From Microbacterium barkeri (GTDB taxonomy: Bacteria; Actinomycetota; Actinomycetes; Actinomycetales; Microbacteriaceae): a DNA stretch of 64,000 nt. Where the stretch lies: contig NZ_BSEJ01000011.1 in assembly GCF_027921765.1 (NCBI RefSeq), forward strand, positions 1-64,000, written 5' to 3'. This document shows positions 27,044 through 34,991 of the stretch, piece after piece; positions within the stretch are counted from its first letter, which is position 1; each line of letters opens with the position of its first letter. The position numbers and the translations under genes are program-made. A model generated the notes under the pieces. The model did no database searches and was not told the origin of the DNA. It saw nothing but the letters and a program-made list of their open reading frames with translations.

Positions 27044-28158
27044 CGCTCCTCCTGGATGCTCGCCGCGAATGCGAGGTGCTCGGCTCGCTGGCGCCGGATC
27101 CGACGCGTGGGCGTGACGGTCACGTGGTCGAAGAGGCTCTCCGGGGCGGGTGCCTCGCCCTTCACGACGGCCGCGCGCATCTCCTTGGCGATCGCGTCGC
27201 AGCGGATCCGCGCCTCCTCCCGGATGTGCTCGATCGGCGCCCCGACGGAGGCGAGGTGGCGCTCGAGCCGGTCGATCGGGTCCTTCGCGCGCCAGGCGTC
27301 GACCTCGTCGGCGTCCCGATAGCGGCCGGGGTCGTCCGTCGTCGTGTGCGGGCCCATCCGGTACGTGACCGCCTCGACGAACGTCGGCCCCTCTCCCCGA
27401 CGCGCGCGGTCGGCCGCCGCGCGCATCGCGGCGAGGACCGCGAGCACGTCGTTGCCGTCGACGCGGATGGCCGGGATCCCGAAGCCCGTCGCGCGCAGCG
27501 CGAGCGCAGCGTGCGACTGCACGCGGACCGGCTCGGAGATCGCGTACTGGTTGTTCTGGCAGAGGAACACCACGGGCGCCTGGAACGAGCTCGCGAACAC
27601 CATCGCCTCGCTCACGTCGCCCTCGCTCGTCGCGCCGTCGCCGAAGCACGCGACCGCGATGTCGTCGCCGCCGTCGCGGCGCACCGCCATCGCGTATCCC
27701 GTCGCGTGCAGGGTCTGCGCGCCGATGATGATCTGGGGCGTGGCCATCCGATGCGCGAGGGGATCCCAGCCCGAGAGCGCGTGGCCCTGCCACACGCGCA
27801 GCAGGTCGCCGAGGTCGACGCCCCGCAGCACGGCGAGGGCGTGCTCGCGGTACGAGCCGAAGACGAAGTCCGTCTCGCGGAGGGCGTGCGCGGCCCCGAC
27901 CTGCGCCGCCTCCTGTCCGCGCAGCGGCGGCCACAGCACGAGCTCGCCCTGACGGGTCAGGGCGAAGGCCTCCTCGTCGACGCGGCGCACGAGGGACATG
28001 TCGACGAAGAGGTCGGTGAGCGCGGTCTCGTCGAGGTCGGCGAGGTGCTCGTCGAGCGTGCGGCACGCGCGTCGGGAGCCGTCGGGGGCGAGGACGCCGA
28101 GCGGGGTGTCGAGCCCCTCGACCAGCTCGCTGCGGGGTGCGGGAATGGCGATCGACAT
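27040..28158 (-). CDS. bkdA: Branched-chain alpha-keto acid dehydrogenase E1 alpha subunit
   Basis: A 372-residue E1 alpha, first gene of an eight-gene operon. The thiamine-diphosphate motif reads GDGATSEGDVSEAM...CQNNQYAIS. Other landmarks are RGQEAAQVGAAHAL, the RVDGNDVLAV stretch, and the phosphorylation-loop region YRMGPHTTTDDPGRYRD. A strong AGGAGG lies seven bases before the ATG, unlike the leaderless genes nearby. The promoter at 28225-28253 would drive the whole set. The product starts oxidative decarboxylation of the keto acids from leucine, isoleucine and valine. Confidence 0.94.
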   Translation of the reverse strand: MSIAIPAPRSELVEGLDTPLGVLAPDGSRRACRTLDEHLADLDETALTDLFVDMSLVRRVDEEAFALTRQGELVLWPPLRGQEAAQVGAAHALRETDFVFGSYREHALAVLRGVDLGDLLRVWQGHALSGWDPLAHRMATPQIIIGAQTLHATGYAMAVRRDGGDDIAVACFGDGATSEGDVSEAMVFASSFQAPVVFLCQNNQYAISEPVRVQSHAALALRATGFGIPAIRVDGNDVLAVLAAMRAAADRARRGEGPTFVEAVTYRMGPHTTTDDPGRYRDADEVDAWRAKDPIDRLERHLASVGAPIEHIREEARIRCDAIAKEMRAAVVKGEAPAPESLFDHVTVTPTRRIRRQRAEHLAFAASIQEER

Positions 28159-28194
28159 CGCGGAACCTCCTCGTTCGCGCTGCGCTTTGTGGGC

Positions 28195-28281
28195 GTCATT
28201 GCCGTCCTGGTCCGGACACCGCTCACGCTACGCCGACCCAGCAGACCGAGCAATGACATCCGTCAGAAGTCCGCAGATTGC
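28195..28281 (-). promoter_or_regulatory. bkd/leucine operon promoter with GCAATGAC half-sites
   Basis: On the minus strand, TTGCTC (28253-28248), a 17-bp spacer and TAGCGT (28230-28225) make a good sigma-70-type promoter about 65 bases before bkdA. GTCATTGC overlaps the -35 (plus-strand GCAATGAC at 28250-28257), its inverted partner GCAATGAC lies downstream of the start (plus-strand GTCATTGC 28195-28202), and another ATTGC is at 28277-28281. Repeated half-sites around the promoter suggest a repressor or Lrp/BkdR-like regulator, whose gene is not in the window. Confidence 0.6.
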
Positions 28282-28306
28282 TCACTCCTCGCCGCCCCTC
28301 CGGCTC

Positions 28307-28365
28307 TGCATGTCTCACTTATCGTCGTTATGGGACCCCGAAACCCACGACGAGTGAGACATGCA
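28307..28365. repeat. Variable-core palindrome B (between bkdA and lpdA)
   Basis: Left arm from 28307 (TGCATGTCTCACT, then a TCGTCGT core and GGG) and right arm ending 28365 (core ACGACG, then AGTGAGACATGCA). The outer 13 bp pair perfectly; the inner CGTCGT core pairs too, but the left arm carries extra TAT triplets, so the structure is less regular than in copies A and C. It shares the outer arm with the palindromes at 18574 and 40182. Unlike those it lies between two genes of the same direction. Confidence 0.7.
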
Positions 28366-28366
28366 C

Positions 28367-28424
28367 GAGGGCGGCATGCGGGAGGGCGGCATGCGAAGAG
28401 CCGCGTGCACGAGGGCGGCATGCG
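28367..28424. repeat. Three short direct repeats next to palindrome B
   Basis: GAGGGCGGCATGCG occurs at 28367-28380, 28382-28395 and 28411-28424. The last two are followed by AAGAGCC, and the third runs into the left arm of the lpdA terminator. GCATGC also ends the right arm of palindrome B, so the cluster may have grown by local duplication between the palindrome and the terminator. Confidence 0.7.
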
Positions 28425-28461
28425 AAGAGCCGGCCCGGGACGATCCCGTGGCCGGCTCTTC
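28424..28461 (-). terminator. Hairpin terminator downstream of lpdA
   Basis: A perfect 12-bp stem, GAAGAGCCGGCC (28424-28435) with its complement (28450-28461), with a further CGGGA/TCCCG pairing inside the loop. It begins 28 bases after the lpdA stop on the minus strand. No strong T-tract follows. Together with palindrome B it insulates lpdA from the bkd operon promoter. Confidence 0.75.
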
Positions 28462-28488
28462 CGCGCGCCGCGCCGGCGCCTGAGGTTG

Positions 28489-29928
28489 CTAGCTCCGGCG
28501 GTCGACGTGGTGCAGGGCGCGCGCGGCGTCGGTGATCGAGCCGGCGAGCGACGGGTACGCCGCGAACACCCGCGCGATCTGGTCCACCGTGAGACGGCGC
28601 TCGACCGCGATCGAGATCGGGTAGATGAGCTCCGACGCGCGGGGCGCGACGATGACGCCCCCGACGATCGTGCCGGATCCCTCGCGCGCGTAGAGCTTCA
28701 CGAAGCCGTCCTTGACGCCCATCATCTTCGCGCGCGCATTCGAGGCGAGCGGCAGCTTGTGCACCTCCGCGCTGACCTCGCCCTCGTCGACGGCGGGCTG
28801 CGTCCAGCCGACGGTCGCGATCTCGGGGCTCGTGAAGATGTTGGAGGCGATCTTGTGCGTGTCGAAGGGGATGGCCACATCGCCCATCGCGTGGAAGACG
28901 GCGGTGCGGCCGAGCATCGACGCGACCGACGCGAGCGGCATCATCGTCGTGCAGTCGCCCACCGCGTACACGTTGGGCACCGACGTGCGCCCCACCTTGT
29001 TGATGCGGATGTGCCCCGACTCCGTGCGCTGGACGCCCGCGTCCTCGAGGCCGATGCCGGCGGTGTTCGGGATCGAGCCGACCGCCATGAGGCAGTGCGA
29101 GCCCTCGACGACGCGGCCGTCGGAGAGGGTGACGGTGACGCCGTCTCCCGTGTTCTCGACCTTGTCGGCGCGCGACTTCGCGAGCAGCGTCATGCCGCCG
29201 CGCGTGAAGACCTTCTCGAGGACCTTCGCGGCGTCCTGGTCCTCGCCGGGGAGCACCTGGTCGCGGCTCGAGACGAGCGTGACCTTCGCGCCGAGGTTCA
29301 TGTACGCCGACGCGAACTCGGCGCCCGTGACGCCGGAGCCGACGACGATGAGGTGCTCGGGCACGGCCTCGAGGTCGTACAGCTGCTTCCACGTGAGGAT
29401 GCGCTTGCCGTCGGGCTTGGCCGAGGGCAGCTCGCGCGGCGACGCGCCCACCGACACGATGATCGTGTCGGCCTCGACGCGGTCGAAGTCGGTGCCCTTC
29501 GGGCCCGTCGAGACGACGATCGCCTCATCGCCCTCGAGACGCCCGTGGCCGGAGATGATCTTGACGCCGGCCTCGATGAGCTGCGCGCGCATGTCCTCCG
29601 ACTGCTGCCCCGCGAGCGCGAGGAGGCGCTTGTTGATCGCGAGGAGGTTGATGGCGACCTCGGGTTTGAGCGGCTTGCCGTCCTCGCCGCGCGCGTAGAA
29701 CTGCACGCCGAGCTCCCCCGCGTCGGCGATCGACTGGGCCGCGTCGGCCGTCGCGATGAGCGTCTTCGACGGGACGACGTCGGTCAGCACCGCCGACCCG
29801 CCGACGCCCGTGTGCTCGACGAGGGTCACGTCGGCGCCGAGCTGAGCGCCCGCCAGGGCCGCCTCGTAGCCGCCGGGGCCGCCTCCCAGAATCGCGATGC
29901 GCTGCGTCCGCTCGAAATCAAAGACCAT
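28489..29928 (-). CDS. lpdA: LpdA-type NAD(P)H-quinone dehydrogenase (disulfide-less flavoprotein)
   Basis: A 479-residue member of the pyridine-nucleotide disulfide reductase family. It has the FAD-binding IAILGGGPGGYEAAL, the NAD-binding VVGSGVTGAEFASAYMNLG, the second FAD motif VYAVGDCT, and a dimerisation domain. The redox-active CxxxxC of lipoamide dehydrogenase is absent: the region reads GVGGSAVLTDVVPSK, with no cysteine. The C-terminal HP..E catalytic pair is also missing. This matches M. tuberculosis LpdA (Rv3303c), an NAD(P)H:quinone reductase, not an E3 subunit. GGAGG lies before the ATG. Automated pipelines often call it dihydrolipoamide dehydrogenase, which would wrongly complete the adjacent BCKDH. 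Confidence 0.9.
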   Translation of the reverse strand: MVFDFERTQRIAILGGGPGGYEAALAGAQLGADVTLVEHTGVGGSAVLTDVVPSKTLIATADAAQSIADAGELGVQFYARGEDGKPLKPEVAINLLAINKRLLALAGQQSEDMRAQLIEAGVKIISGHGRLEGDEAIVVSTGPKGTDFDRVEADTIIVSVGASPRELPSAKPDGKRILTWKQLYDLEAVPEHLIVVGSGVTGAEFASAYMNLGAKVTLVSSRDQVLPGEDQDAAKVLEKVFTRGGMTLLAKSRADKVENTGDGVTVTLSDGRVVEGSHCLMAVGSIPNTAGIGLEDAGVQRTESGHIRINKVGRTSVPNVYAVGDCTTMMPLASVASMLGRTAVFHAMGDVAIPFDTHKIASNIFTSPEIATVGWTQPAVDEGEVSAEVHKLPLASNARAKMMGVKDGFVKLYAREGSGTIVGGVIVAPRASELIYPISIAVERRLTVDQIARVFAAYPSLAGSITDAARALHHVDRRS

Positions 29929-29997
29929 GCCTCCATTCTCCCCCTTCCTGCGAGATCGGCACGACCCCGGCCGGAGACCGGTCGTTATGCTCATGCC

Positions 29998-30828
29998 ATG
30001 ACTCTGGAAGGCGCACATCCGCTCGATCCGCCCGCCGACCCGTTCGAGGTCGCCCAGGCCGCCGCGGCCGACATCGCGCGGCTCACGGGGGTCGAGCGAC
30101 ACGACGTCGCGGTGACCCTCGGCAGCGGCTGGGGCAAGGCCGCCGAGCTCATCGGCGAGACCGTCGCGACCATCCCGGCGACGGAGGTCACGGGCTTCTC
30201 GCGCCCCGCGCTCGAGGGGCATGTCGGAACCCTCCGCAGCGTCCGCACGCCCGCAGGCCGGCACGTGCTCGTGATCGGCGCGCGCACGCACTACTACGAA
30301 GGGCACGGCGTCCGCCGGGTCGTGCACAGCGTCCGCACCGCCGCGGCGACGGGTGCGAAGGTCATGGTGCTCACCAATGGCGCGGGCGGCATCAAGGAGA
30401 CCTGGAGCGCGGGCCAGCCCGTGCTCATCAGCGACCACATCAACCTCACGGCCGACTCGCCGCTCGAGGGCGCGACGTTCATCGACCTCACCGACCTGTA
30501 CGCGACGCGCCTGCGCGACATCGCGCTCTCGGTCGACCCGACGCTCGACAGCGGCGTCTACTGCCAGTTCCGCGGCCCTCACTACGAGACGCCCGCCGAG
30601 GTGCAGATGGCGAAGGCGATCGGCGGCGACATCGTCGGCATGTCGACCGCCCTCGAGGCCATCGCCGCGCGCCAGGCCGGCATGGAGATCCTCGGGTTCT
30701 CCCTCATCACCAACCTCGCCGCGGGGATCTCGCCCGATCCGCTCAGCCACGAGGAGGTCATCGAGGCGGGGCGGATGGCCGAGGGCCGGATCTCGGCTCT
30801 GCTCGCCGAGGTCGTGGGGAAGCTCTGA
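29998..30828 (+). CDS. punA: Purine nucleoside phosphorylase (trimeric type)
   Basis: A 276-residue PNP of the class that phosphorolyses inosine and guanosine to base and ribose-1-phosphate. Motifs are VAVTLGSGWGKAAEL, the phosphate-binding ARTHYYEGHG, LTNGAGGIKETW, CQFRGPHYETPAEVQMAKAIGGDIVGMST and FSLITNLAAGI. TATGCT (29986-29991) six bases before the ATG suggests a leaderless message. The stop overlaps the start of the phosphosugar mutase (TGATG), so ribose-1-phosphate can be passed to an isomerising enzyme made from the same mRNA. Divergent from lpdA. Confidence 0.95.
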   Translation: MTLEGAHPLDPPADPFEVAQAAAADIARLTGVERHDVAVTLGSGWGKAAELIGETVATIPATEVTGFSRPALEGHVGTLRSVRTPAGRHVLVIGARTHYYEGHGVRRVVHSVRTAAATGAKVMVLTNGAGGIKETWSAGQPVLISDHINLTADSPLEGATFIDLTDLYATRLRDIALSVDPTLDSGVYCQFRGPHYETPAEVQMAKAIGGDIVGMSTALEAIAARQAGMEILGFSLITNLAAGISPDPLSHEEVIEAGRMAEGRISALLAEVVGKL

Positions 30829-32483
30829 TGGACGTCCTGTCGCACGCGCGCGACTGGCTCGCGCAGGACCCGGACCCGGTCACCCGCGAGGAGCTGTCCG
30901 GGCTCATCGCGCGCGCGGAGGGCGGTGATGCCGCGGCCTCGGCAGACCTCGCCTCCCGCTTCGCGGGGCGCCTCACGTTCGGCACGGCCGGCCTGCGCGG
31001 AGAGCTCGGGGCGGGCCCCATGCGGATGAACCGCGTGCTCGTGGCGCAGGCGGCCGCCGGCTTCGCGGCATACCTGTCCGAGCGCGCAACGGACGGCGCG
31101 CGGCCCCGCGTCGTCATCGGGTACGACGGGCGCCGCAACTCCGACGTGTTCGCGCGCGACTCCGCGGAGATCTTCGCGGGGGCCGGGCTGACCGCCATCC
31201 TCCTCCCCCGCCTTCTGCCGACGCCCGTCCTCGCGTTCGCGGTGCGCCACCTCGGCGCCGATGCGGGCGTCATGGTCACCGCGAGCCACAACCCGCCCGA
31301 CGACAACGGGTACAAGGTCTATCTCGGCGGGGCCGATGAGGGCGCGCAGATCGTCTCGCCCGCCGACCGAGAGATCGCCGCGCACATCCAGCGCGTCGCC
31401 GACGAGGTCCGCGTTCCCGACCTGCCGCGCTCCGACGCGTACGAGCTCGCCGCCGAGGAGGTCGTCGAGGCCTACGTCGCCGCGACCGCCGCGGTCGCGC
31501 CGGCCCCCGCATCGGCCGCCGGGATGCGCTGGGCCTATACGGCGATGCACGGCGTCGGGTGGGAGACGCTCGAGCGCATCCTCGCGCGCGCCGGGTATCC
31601 GGCCCCGGCCGTCGTCGCGGAGCAGATCGCGCCCGACGCGGCCTTCCCGACCGTCGCGTTCCCGAACCCCGAGGAGCCGGGCGCGATGGACCTCGCCTTC
31701 GCGACGGCAGCCGCGCACGACGCCGAGTTCGTCCTCGCGAACGACCCCGACGCCGATCGGCTCGCGGTCGGCGTGCCGGGCCCCGACGGATGGCGGCGGC
31801 TGACCGGCAACGAGATCGGGATGCTGCTGGGTGCACGGGCCGCACGCTCCGCCGAGGGCACGCCGGGGGCGTCGCTCGCCTGCTCGCTCGTGTCGTCGCC
31901 GGGGCTCGGAGCGATCGCCGAGCGGCACGGACTGGACTTCCACACGACCCTGACCGGATTCAAGTGGATCTCGCGTGCCCCGGGCATCGTGTTCGGCTTC
32001 GAGGAGGCCCTGGGCTACCTCGTGAACCCCGAGACCGTGCGCGACAAGGACGGCATCTCGGCGGCCGTCGCCGTCCTCGGCCTCGCGGCAGAGGCGCGCG
32101 GCCGCGGGACGACGATCTCCGGGATGCTCGACGAGCTGGCCGCGGAGATCGGCCACTTCGCGAGCGGCCAGGTCTCGATCCGCGTCGACGACATCTCGAT
32201 CATCGGCCGGATCATGGATGCGCTCCGCCAGTCGCCGCCCAGCGCGTTCGGCGGGCGCGCCGTGACGCGCGCGGAGGACCTCCTGCTCCCCGCAGACGGC
32301 GGCCCGTCGGGCGACATCCTGCGCTACACGCTCGACGACGGCTCGCGCGTCATCGTGCGCCCGAGCGGGACGGAGCCGAAGCTCAAGGCGTACCTCGACG
32401 TGCGCGGCGACTCCCCCGAGGACGCCGCTGCCCGCCTGTCCGCGCTCGACGCAGCGGTGCGGGAGGCGCTCGACCGGGGCTGA
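30828..32483 (+). CDS. pmmB: Phospho-sugar mutase (PmmB/PGM2-like)
   Basis: A 551-residue alpha-D-phosphohexomutase. The phosphoserine loop is TASHNPPDDNGYK, the metal loop DPDADR, the sugar loop GFEEALGYLV and the phosphate-binding loop RPSGTEPK. Length and sequence put it with PGM2-like enzymes, which convert ribose-1-phosphate and deoxyribose-1-phosphate as well as hexose-1-phosphates. Translational coupling to PNP supports a phosphopentomutase role in nucleoside salvage over mannose metabolism, although annotation as phosphomannomutase is usual. Confidence 0.9.
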   Translation: MDVLSHARDWLAQDPDPVTREELSGLIARAEGGDAAASADLASRFAGRLTFGTAGLRGELGAGPMRMNRVLVAQAAAGFAAYLSERATDGARPRVVIGYDGRRNSDVFARDSAEIFAGAGLTAILLPRLLPTPVLAFAVRHLGADAGVMVTASHNPPDDNGYKVYLGGADEGAQIVSPADREIAAHIQRVADEVRVPDLPRSDAYELAAEEVVEAYVAATAAVAPAPASAAGMRWAYTAMHGVGWETLERILARAGYPAPAVVAEQIAPDAAFPTVAFPNPEEPGAMDLAFATAAAHDAEFVLANDPDADRLAVGVPGPDGWRRLTGNEIGMLLGARAARSAEGTPGASLACSLVSSPGLGAIAERHGLDFHTTLTGFKWISRAPGIVFGFEEALGYLVNPETVRDKDGISAAVAVLGLAAEARGRGTTISGMLDELAAEIGHFASGQVSIRVDDISIIGRIMDALRQSPPSAFGGRAVTRAEDLLLPADGGPSGDILRYTLDDGSRVIVRPSGTEPKLKAYLDVRGDSPEDAAARLSALDAAVREALDRG

Positions 32484-32505
32484 GTCGACCGGCGGCGGCT
32501 CACTG

Positions 32506-32554
32506 CGTTTCGTCTCGCTGCGCTCGCTCAACGTCCGGGCGCTGAGCGCCCGGA
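32506..32554. repeat. Dispersed CGTTTCG...CTCAACG repeat fused to a terminator-like hairpin
   Basis: 32506-32533 is the complement of the GTTGAGCGAGCG-type repeat found twice at 53368-53464, with small changes. It is followed at once by a perfect 9-bp stem, TCCGGGCGC (32534-32542) and GCGCCCGGA (32546-32554), with a TGA loop. The pair fills the gap between the convergent pmmB and mtlR genes. No T-tract is present. Confidence 0.75.
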
Positions 32555-32566
32555 GCTCGCAGAGTA

Positions 32567-34489
32567 TTACCGGCCGATGATCGCGACGAGCTCGTCCAGG
32601 AAGCCGGTGAAGTCGGTGCCGCGGCGGATGATCCGCTGCACGTTCTCACGCTCGCCGAACACCTCGACGAACTGCTCGAACACCGTCTGGAACGCCTCGC
32701 GGTCGCTCTCGCTGAACGCGGCGAGGGCGACCACCTGCACGCGCCCGTCTCCCCATGCGACCGACGGGTCGGCGATCCCGATCGCGATGGCCGTGCGCGA
32801 TGCCGTCATCCGCAGCGCATGCGGAACCGCGAGGGCGTCGGTGAACGCGGTCGACGACATCCGCTCGCGCTCGATCGCGCCCTCGACGTAGGCGTCGTCG
32901 ATCACCCCGCGCTCGACGAGCAGCGCGCCGAGGGCGCGGATGATCCCCTCCTCGCCGAGGGCGTCGTCGAGGCCTCGGACGAAGGCGCCGGCGTCGAAGT
33001 AGCGCTCGAGCTCGGCGCGCAGCCGCGACAGACGGCGGCCCCGGCGGATCCGGGCGGCGGCCTGCATGACGCGCTCGACGTCGCCGTCGGTGAGGAACGG
33101 GCGGATGCGGACCGTGCTCTCGGACGGCGTGGGCGGCTCGATCGTCGTCAGCACGAGGTCGGTGTCGATCGCCTTCCAGTCGGGGTCGACGCGCGTGACG
33201 ACCTCGGTGACCTCGACCGCCTGCCCGAGGGAGCGGGTGATGCTCGAGCGGAGGAGCTCGTGCAGCTCGTAGTAGCCCGGGCACACGATCGTCGCGGTGA
33301 GGCGGGTCTCGGCGCGCCGCTCGCGCTCGAGCTCGCCGCCGACGTGCATCGCGATGTACGCGATCTCGTCGTCGCGGATCGACATGCCGAGCCGTTCGGA
33401 CAGCTCCCCCGCGATCGAGACGGCGACCTCGAAGATCATCGGGTACGTCGTCTTGAGCGATCGGGTGAGCGGGTTGCGCGACCACGCCTGCTCGCGGGCG
33501 CGGTGCGCGAGGTTCTGCACGTGCAGCGCGAGCCGCTCGACGAACTCGTCGCGGCCGAGCGCGACGAGGTACTCGTTCGACACCCGGGCGACCGCCGCGC
33601 GGACGGCGGCGTCCACGACCGGGTCGACGCCCGCGGTGCCCACGGCGCCGGCTCCGGGCACGACGACGCGCGTGAGGAGGAGCGAGGCGAGGTGCATGCG
33701 GTCGCCGCGCCCGAGGGTCACCCCGAGGGCCGCCTCCGCGAGGCGCCCGACCACCTCGGCCAGGCGCTCCTGCTCGGCGGGCGGCGTGCCGTGCACCGTC
33801 TCGAGCGCGCGGCCCTGGCTCGCGCGATCGACGGCGATCGACACGTGCAGGGTGACGTCGGCGACGGCGAACTCGTTCACGAAGTAGCCGAGGTCGCCGA
33901 GCTCGGCCGCGAGGGCGGACTTGAACCGCCCGAACGCCTCGGCGGGAACCGAGGTCGATCCCGCGACCCGGCGGAGCGCCTCCACGTCGAACGCGCCATC
34001 CTCCATCTCGTCGTGCGCGAGCGACGACAGCAGGCGGCGGCGCGCGAGCTCGGTGCCGACGAGCGCGATGCGCGGCCCGCTGCGGTCGAGGGAGAGCTCG
34101 CCGCCTTCGCGGACGAGAGCGCGCACGCGCGCGAGGTCGGACTCGAGCGTCGCCTCGCTCACGTGGAACGCGTCGGCGGTCTCGTACACGTCGAGGCCGT
34201 CGTCCGCATCGATGAGCGCATGGATGAGCCGGTGCAGGCGGTCGCGCGGCGCGCTCTGCGGGGGCTGGTCGCGCTCGCGCAGGAGCGCGGCGCCCGTGGG
34301 GTGCGCGCGATACCCCGCGGGGCCCGAGGCGATGACCGGATGGTCGGGCACGCGCGCGTTCACGGCGGTCACGTACGAGCGCACGCTGCGCGGCGTGACG
34401 CCGAGGAGGTCGGCGAGCGCCGCGGCCGTCATCCATCCGCCGTCCCTGAGGAGGATCGCGACGAGACGATCCTGACGCTGTCTCGACAC
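32567..34489 (-). CDS. mtlR: PTS-regulated transcription activator (MtlR/PRD family)
   Basis: A 640-residue modular regulator. An N-terminal HTH (AALADLLGVTPRSVRSYV) and a second HTH (TADAFHVSEATLESDL) are followed by two PRD domains (about 175-390, with phospho-acceptor histidines in LALHVQNL and IAYIAMHVGGE). Then come a GatB-like EIIB domain (TIVCPGYYELHELL) and an EIIA-like domain with ALAVPHALRM. Phosphorylation by HPr and EII proteins would switch it with mannitol supply. GTG 34489 is preferred since AGGAGG is five bases upstream; GTG 34495 lies against it. It is divergent from the mtl operon. Confidence 0.88.
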   Translation of the reverse strand: MSRQRQDRLVAILLRDGGWMTAAALADLLGVTPRSVRSYVTAVNARVPDHPVIASGPAGYRAHPTGAALLRERDQPPQSAPRDRLHRLIHALIDADDGLDVYETADAFHVSEATLESDLARVRALVREGGELSLDRSGPRIALVGTELARRRLLSSLAHDEMEDGAFDVEALRRVAGSTSVPAEAFGRFKSALAAELGDLGYFVNEFAVADVTLHVSIAVDRASQGRALETVHGTPPAEQERLAEVVGRLAEAALGVTLGRGDRMHLASLLLTRVVVPGAGAVGTAGVDPVVDAAVRAAVARVSNEYLVALGRDEFVERLALHVQNLAHRAREQAWSRNPLTRSLKTTYPMIFEVAVSIAGELSERLGMSIRDDEIAYIAMHVGGELERERRAETRLTATIVCPGYYELHELLRSSITRSLGQAVEVTEVVTRVDPDWKAIDTDLVLTTIEPPTPSESTVRIRPFLTDGDVERVMQAAARIRRGRRLSRLRAELERYFDAGAFVRGLDDALGEEGIIRALGALLVERGVIDDAYVEGAIERERMSSTAFTDALAVPHALRMTASRTAIAIGIADPSVAWGDGRVQVVALAAFSESDREAFQTVFEQFVEVFGERENVQRIIRRGTDFTGFLDELVAIIGR

Positions 34490-34651
34490 GCGCACCTCCT
34501 CCTCCGACAGTCAATCACGTCGCGCTGGGCGCGGGCGCACGCCCCGGGCGCGCTGCGGCGTGTGGGGCCGCCCGCGCTTTCCGCCCGGGCGGAAGAAAGA
34601 GTGGTTGTCCTGCCGAGCGCGCCTCGGGAGGATGAGGATCAGGAGGCGTCG
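34490..34651. promoter_or_regulatory. Divergent mtlR/mtl control region with a 16-bp palindrome
   Basis: TTCCGCCCGGGCGGAA (34579-34594) is a perfect palindrome lying 11 bases before TTGTCC (34605-34610), a possible -35 for the PTS operon; no good -10 is seen. AGGAGG (34641-34646) is five bases before the IIB ATG. Position just upstream of the -35 suits an activator such as MtlR. A second smaller GC-rich inverted repeat (around 34540-34575) may be chance in such DNA. Confidence 0.5.
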
Positions 34652-34975
34652 ATGAGGATCCTGGTTGTGTGCGGTGCAGGGGCATCGAGCACGTTCGTCG
34701 CGCATCGCGTGAACCGCGCTGCGCGCGCCGCCGGGCTCTCCTGGTCGGCCTTCGCGGGCACGCAGGTGTCGCTGCCGGTCGATCTCGACGCGGCGGACAT
34801 CGTGCTCGTGGGGCCGCACCTCACGACATCGCTCGACGCGATCCGCGGGGCGGCGTCGCCGCGCGGGGTCGCCGTCGTGCCGCTGCCGGACGACGTCTTC
34901 ACCGACACCGACGGCACGCGCGTGCTCGCGCTCGTGCGGGCCGCCGCCGCCCCGGATGCGCCCGCATCCGAATGA
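34652..34975 (+). CDS. PTS IIB-like protein (lactose/cellobiose type fold)
   Basis: A 107-residue single IIB domain. The N-terminus MRILVVCGAGASST has the phosphocysteine C7 in the P-loop-like CGAGASS, as in lactose/chitobiose IIB proteins. The gene heads the mtl operon, 17 bases before HPr, and has a strong ribosome site. No matching IIA or IIC is nearby, and MtlA already contains its own IIB. It may therefore serve regulation (for example of MtlR) or a permease encoded elsewhere. Confidence 0.8.
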   Translation: MRILVVCGAGASSTFVAHRVNRAARAAGLSWSAFAGTQVSLPVDLDAADIVLVGPHLTTSLDAIRGAASPRGVAVVPLPDDVFTDTDGTRVLALVRAAAAPDAPASE

Positions 34976-34991
34976 ACCGCAAGGAGCACCC

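Noticed and set aside
27076-30828. Plus-strand open frame of 1250 codons across the bkd promoter, lpdA and PNP
   Set aside because: It is antisense to bkdA and lpdA, has low-complexity Arg/Glu/Asp-rich translation, and only its end (29998-30828, PNP) is a real gene. Long empty frames are normal in DNA this GC-rich.
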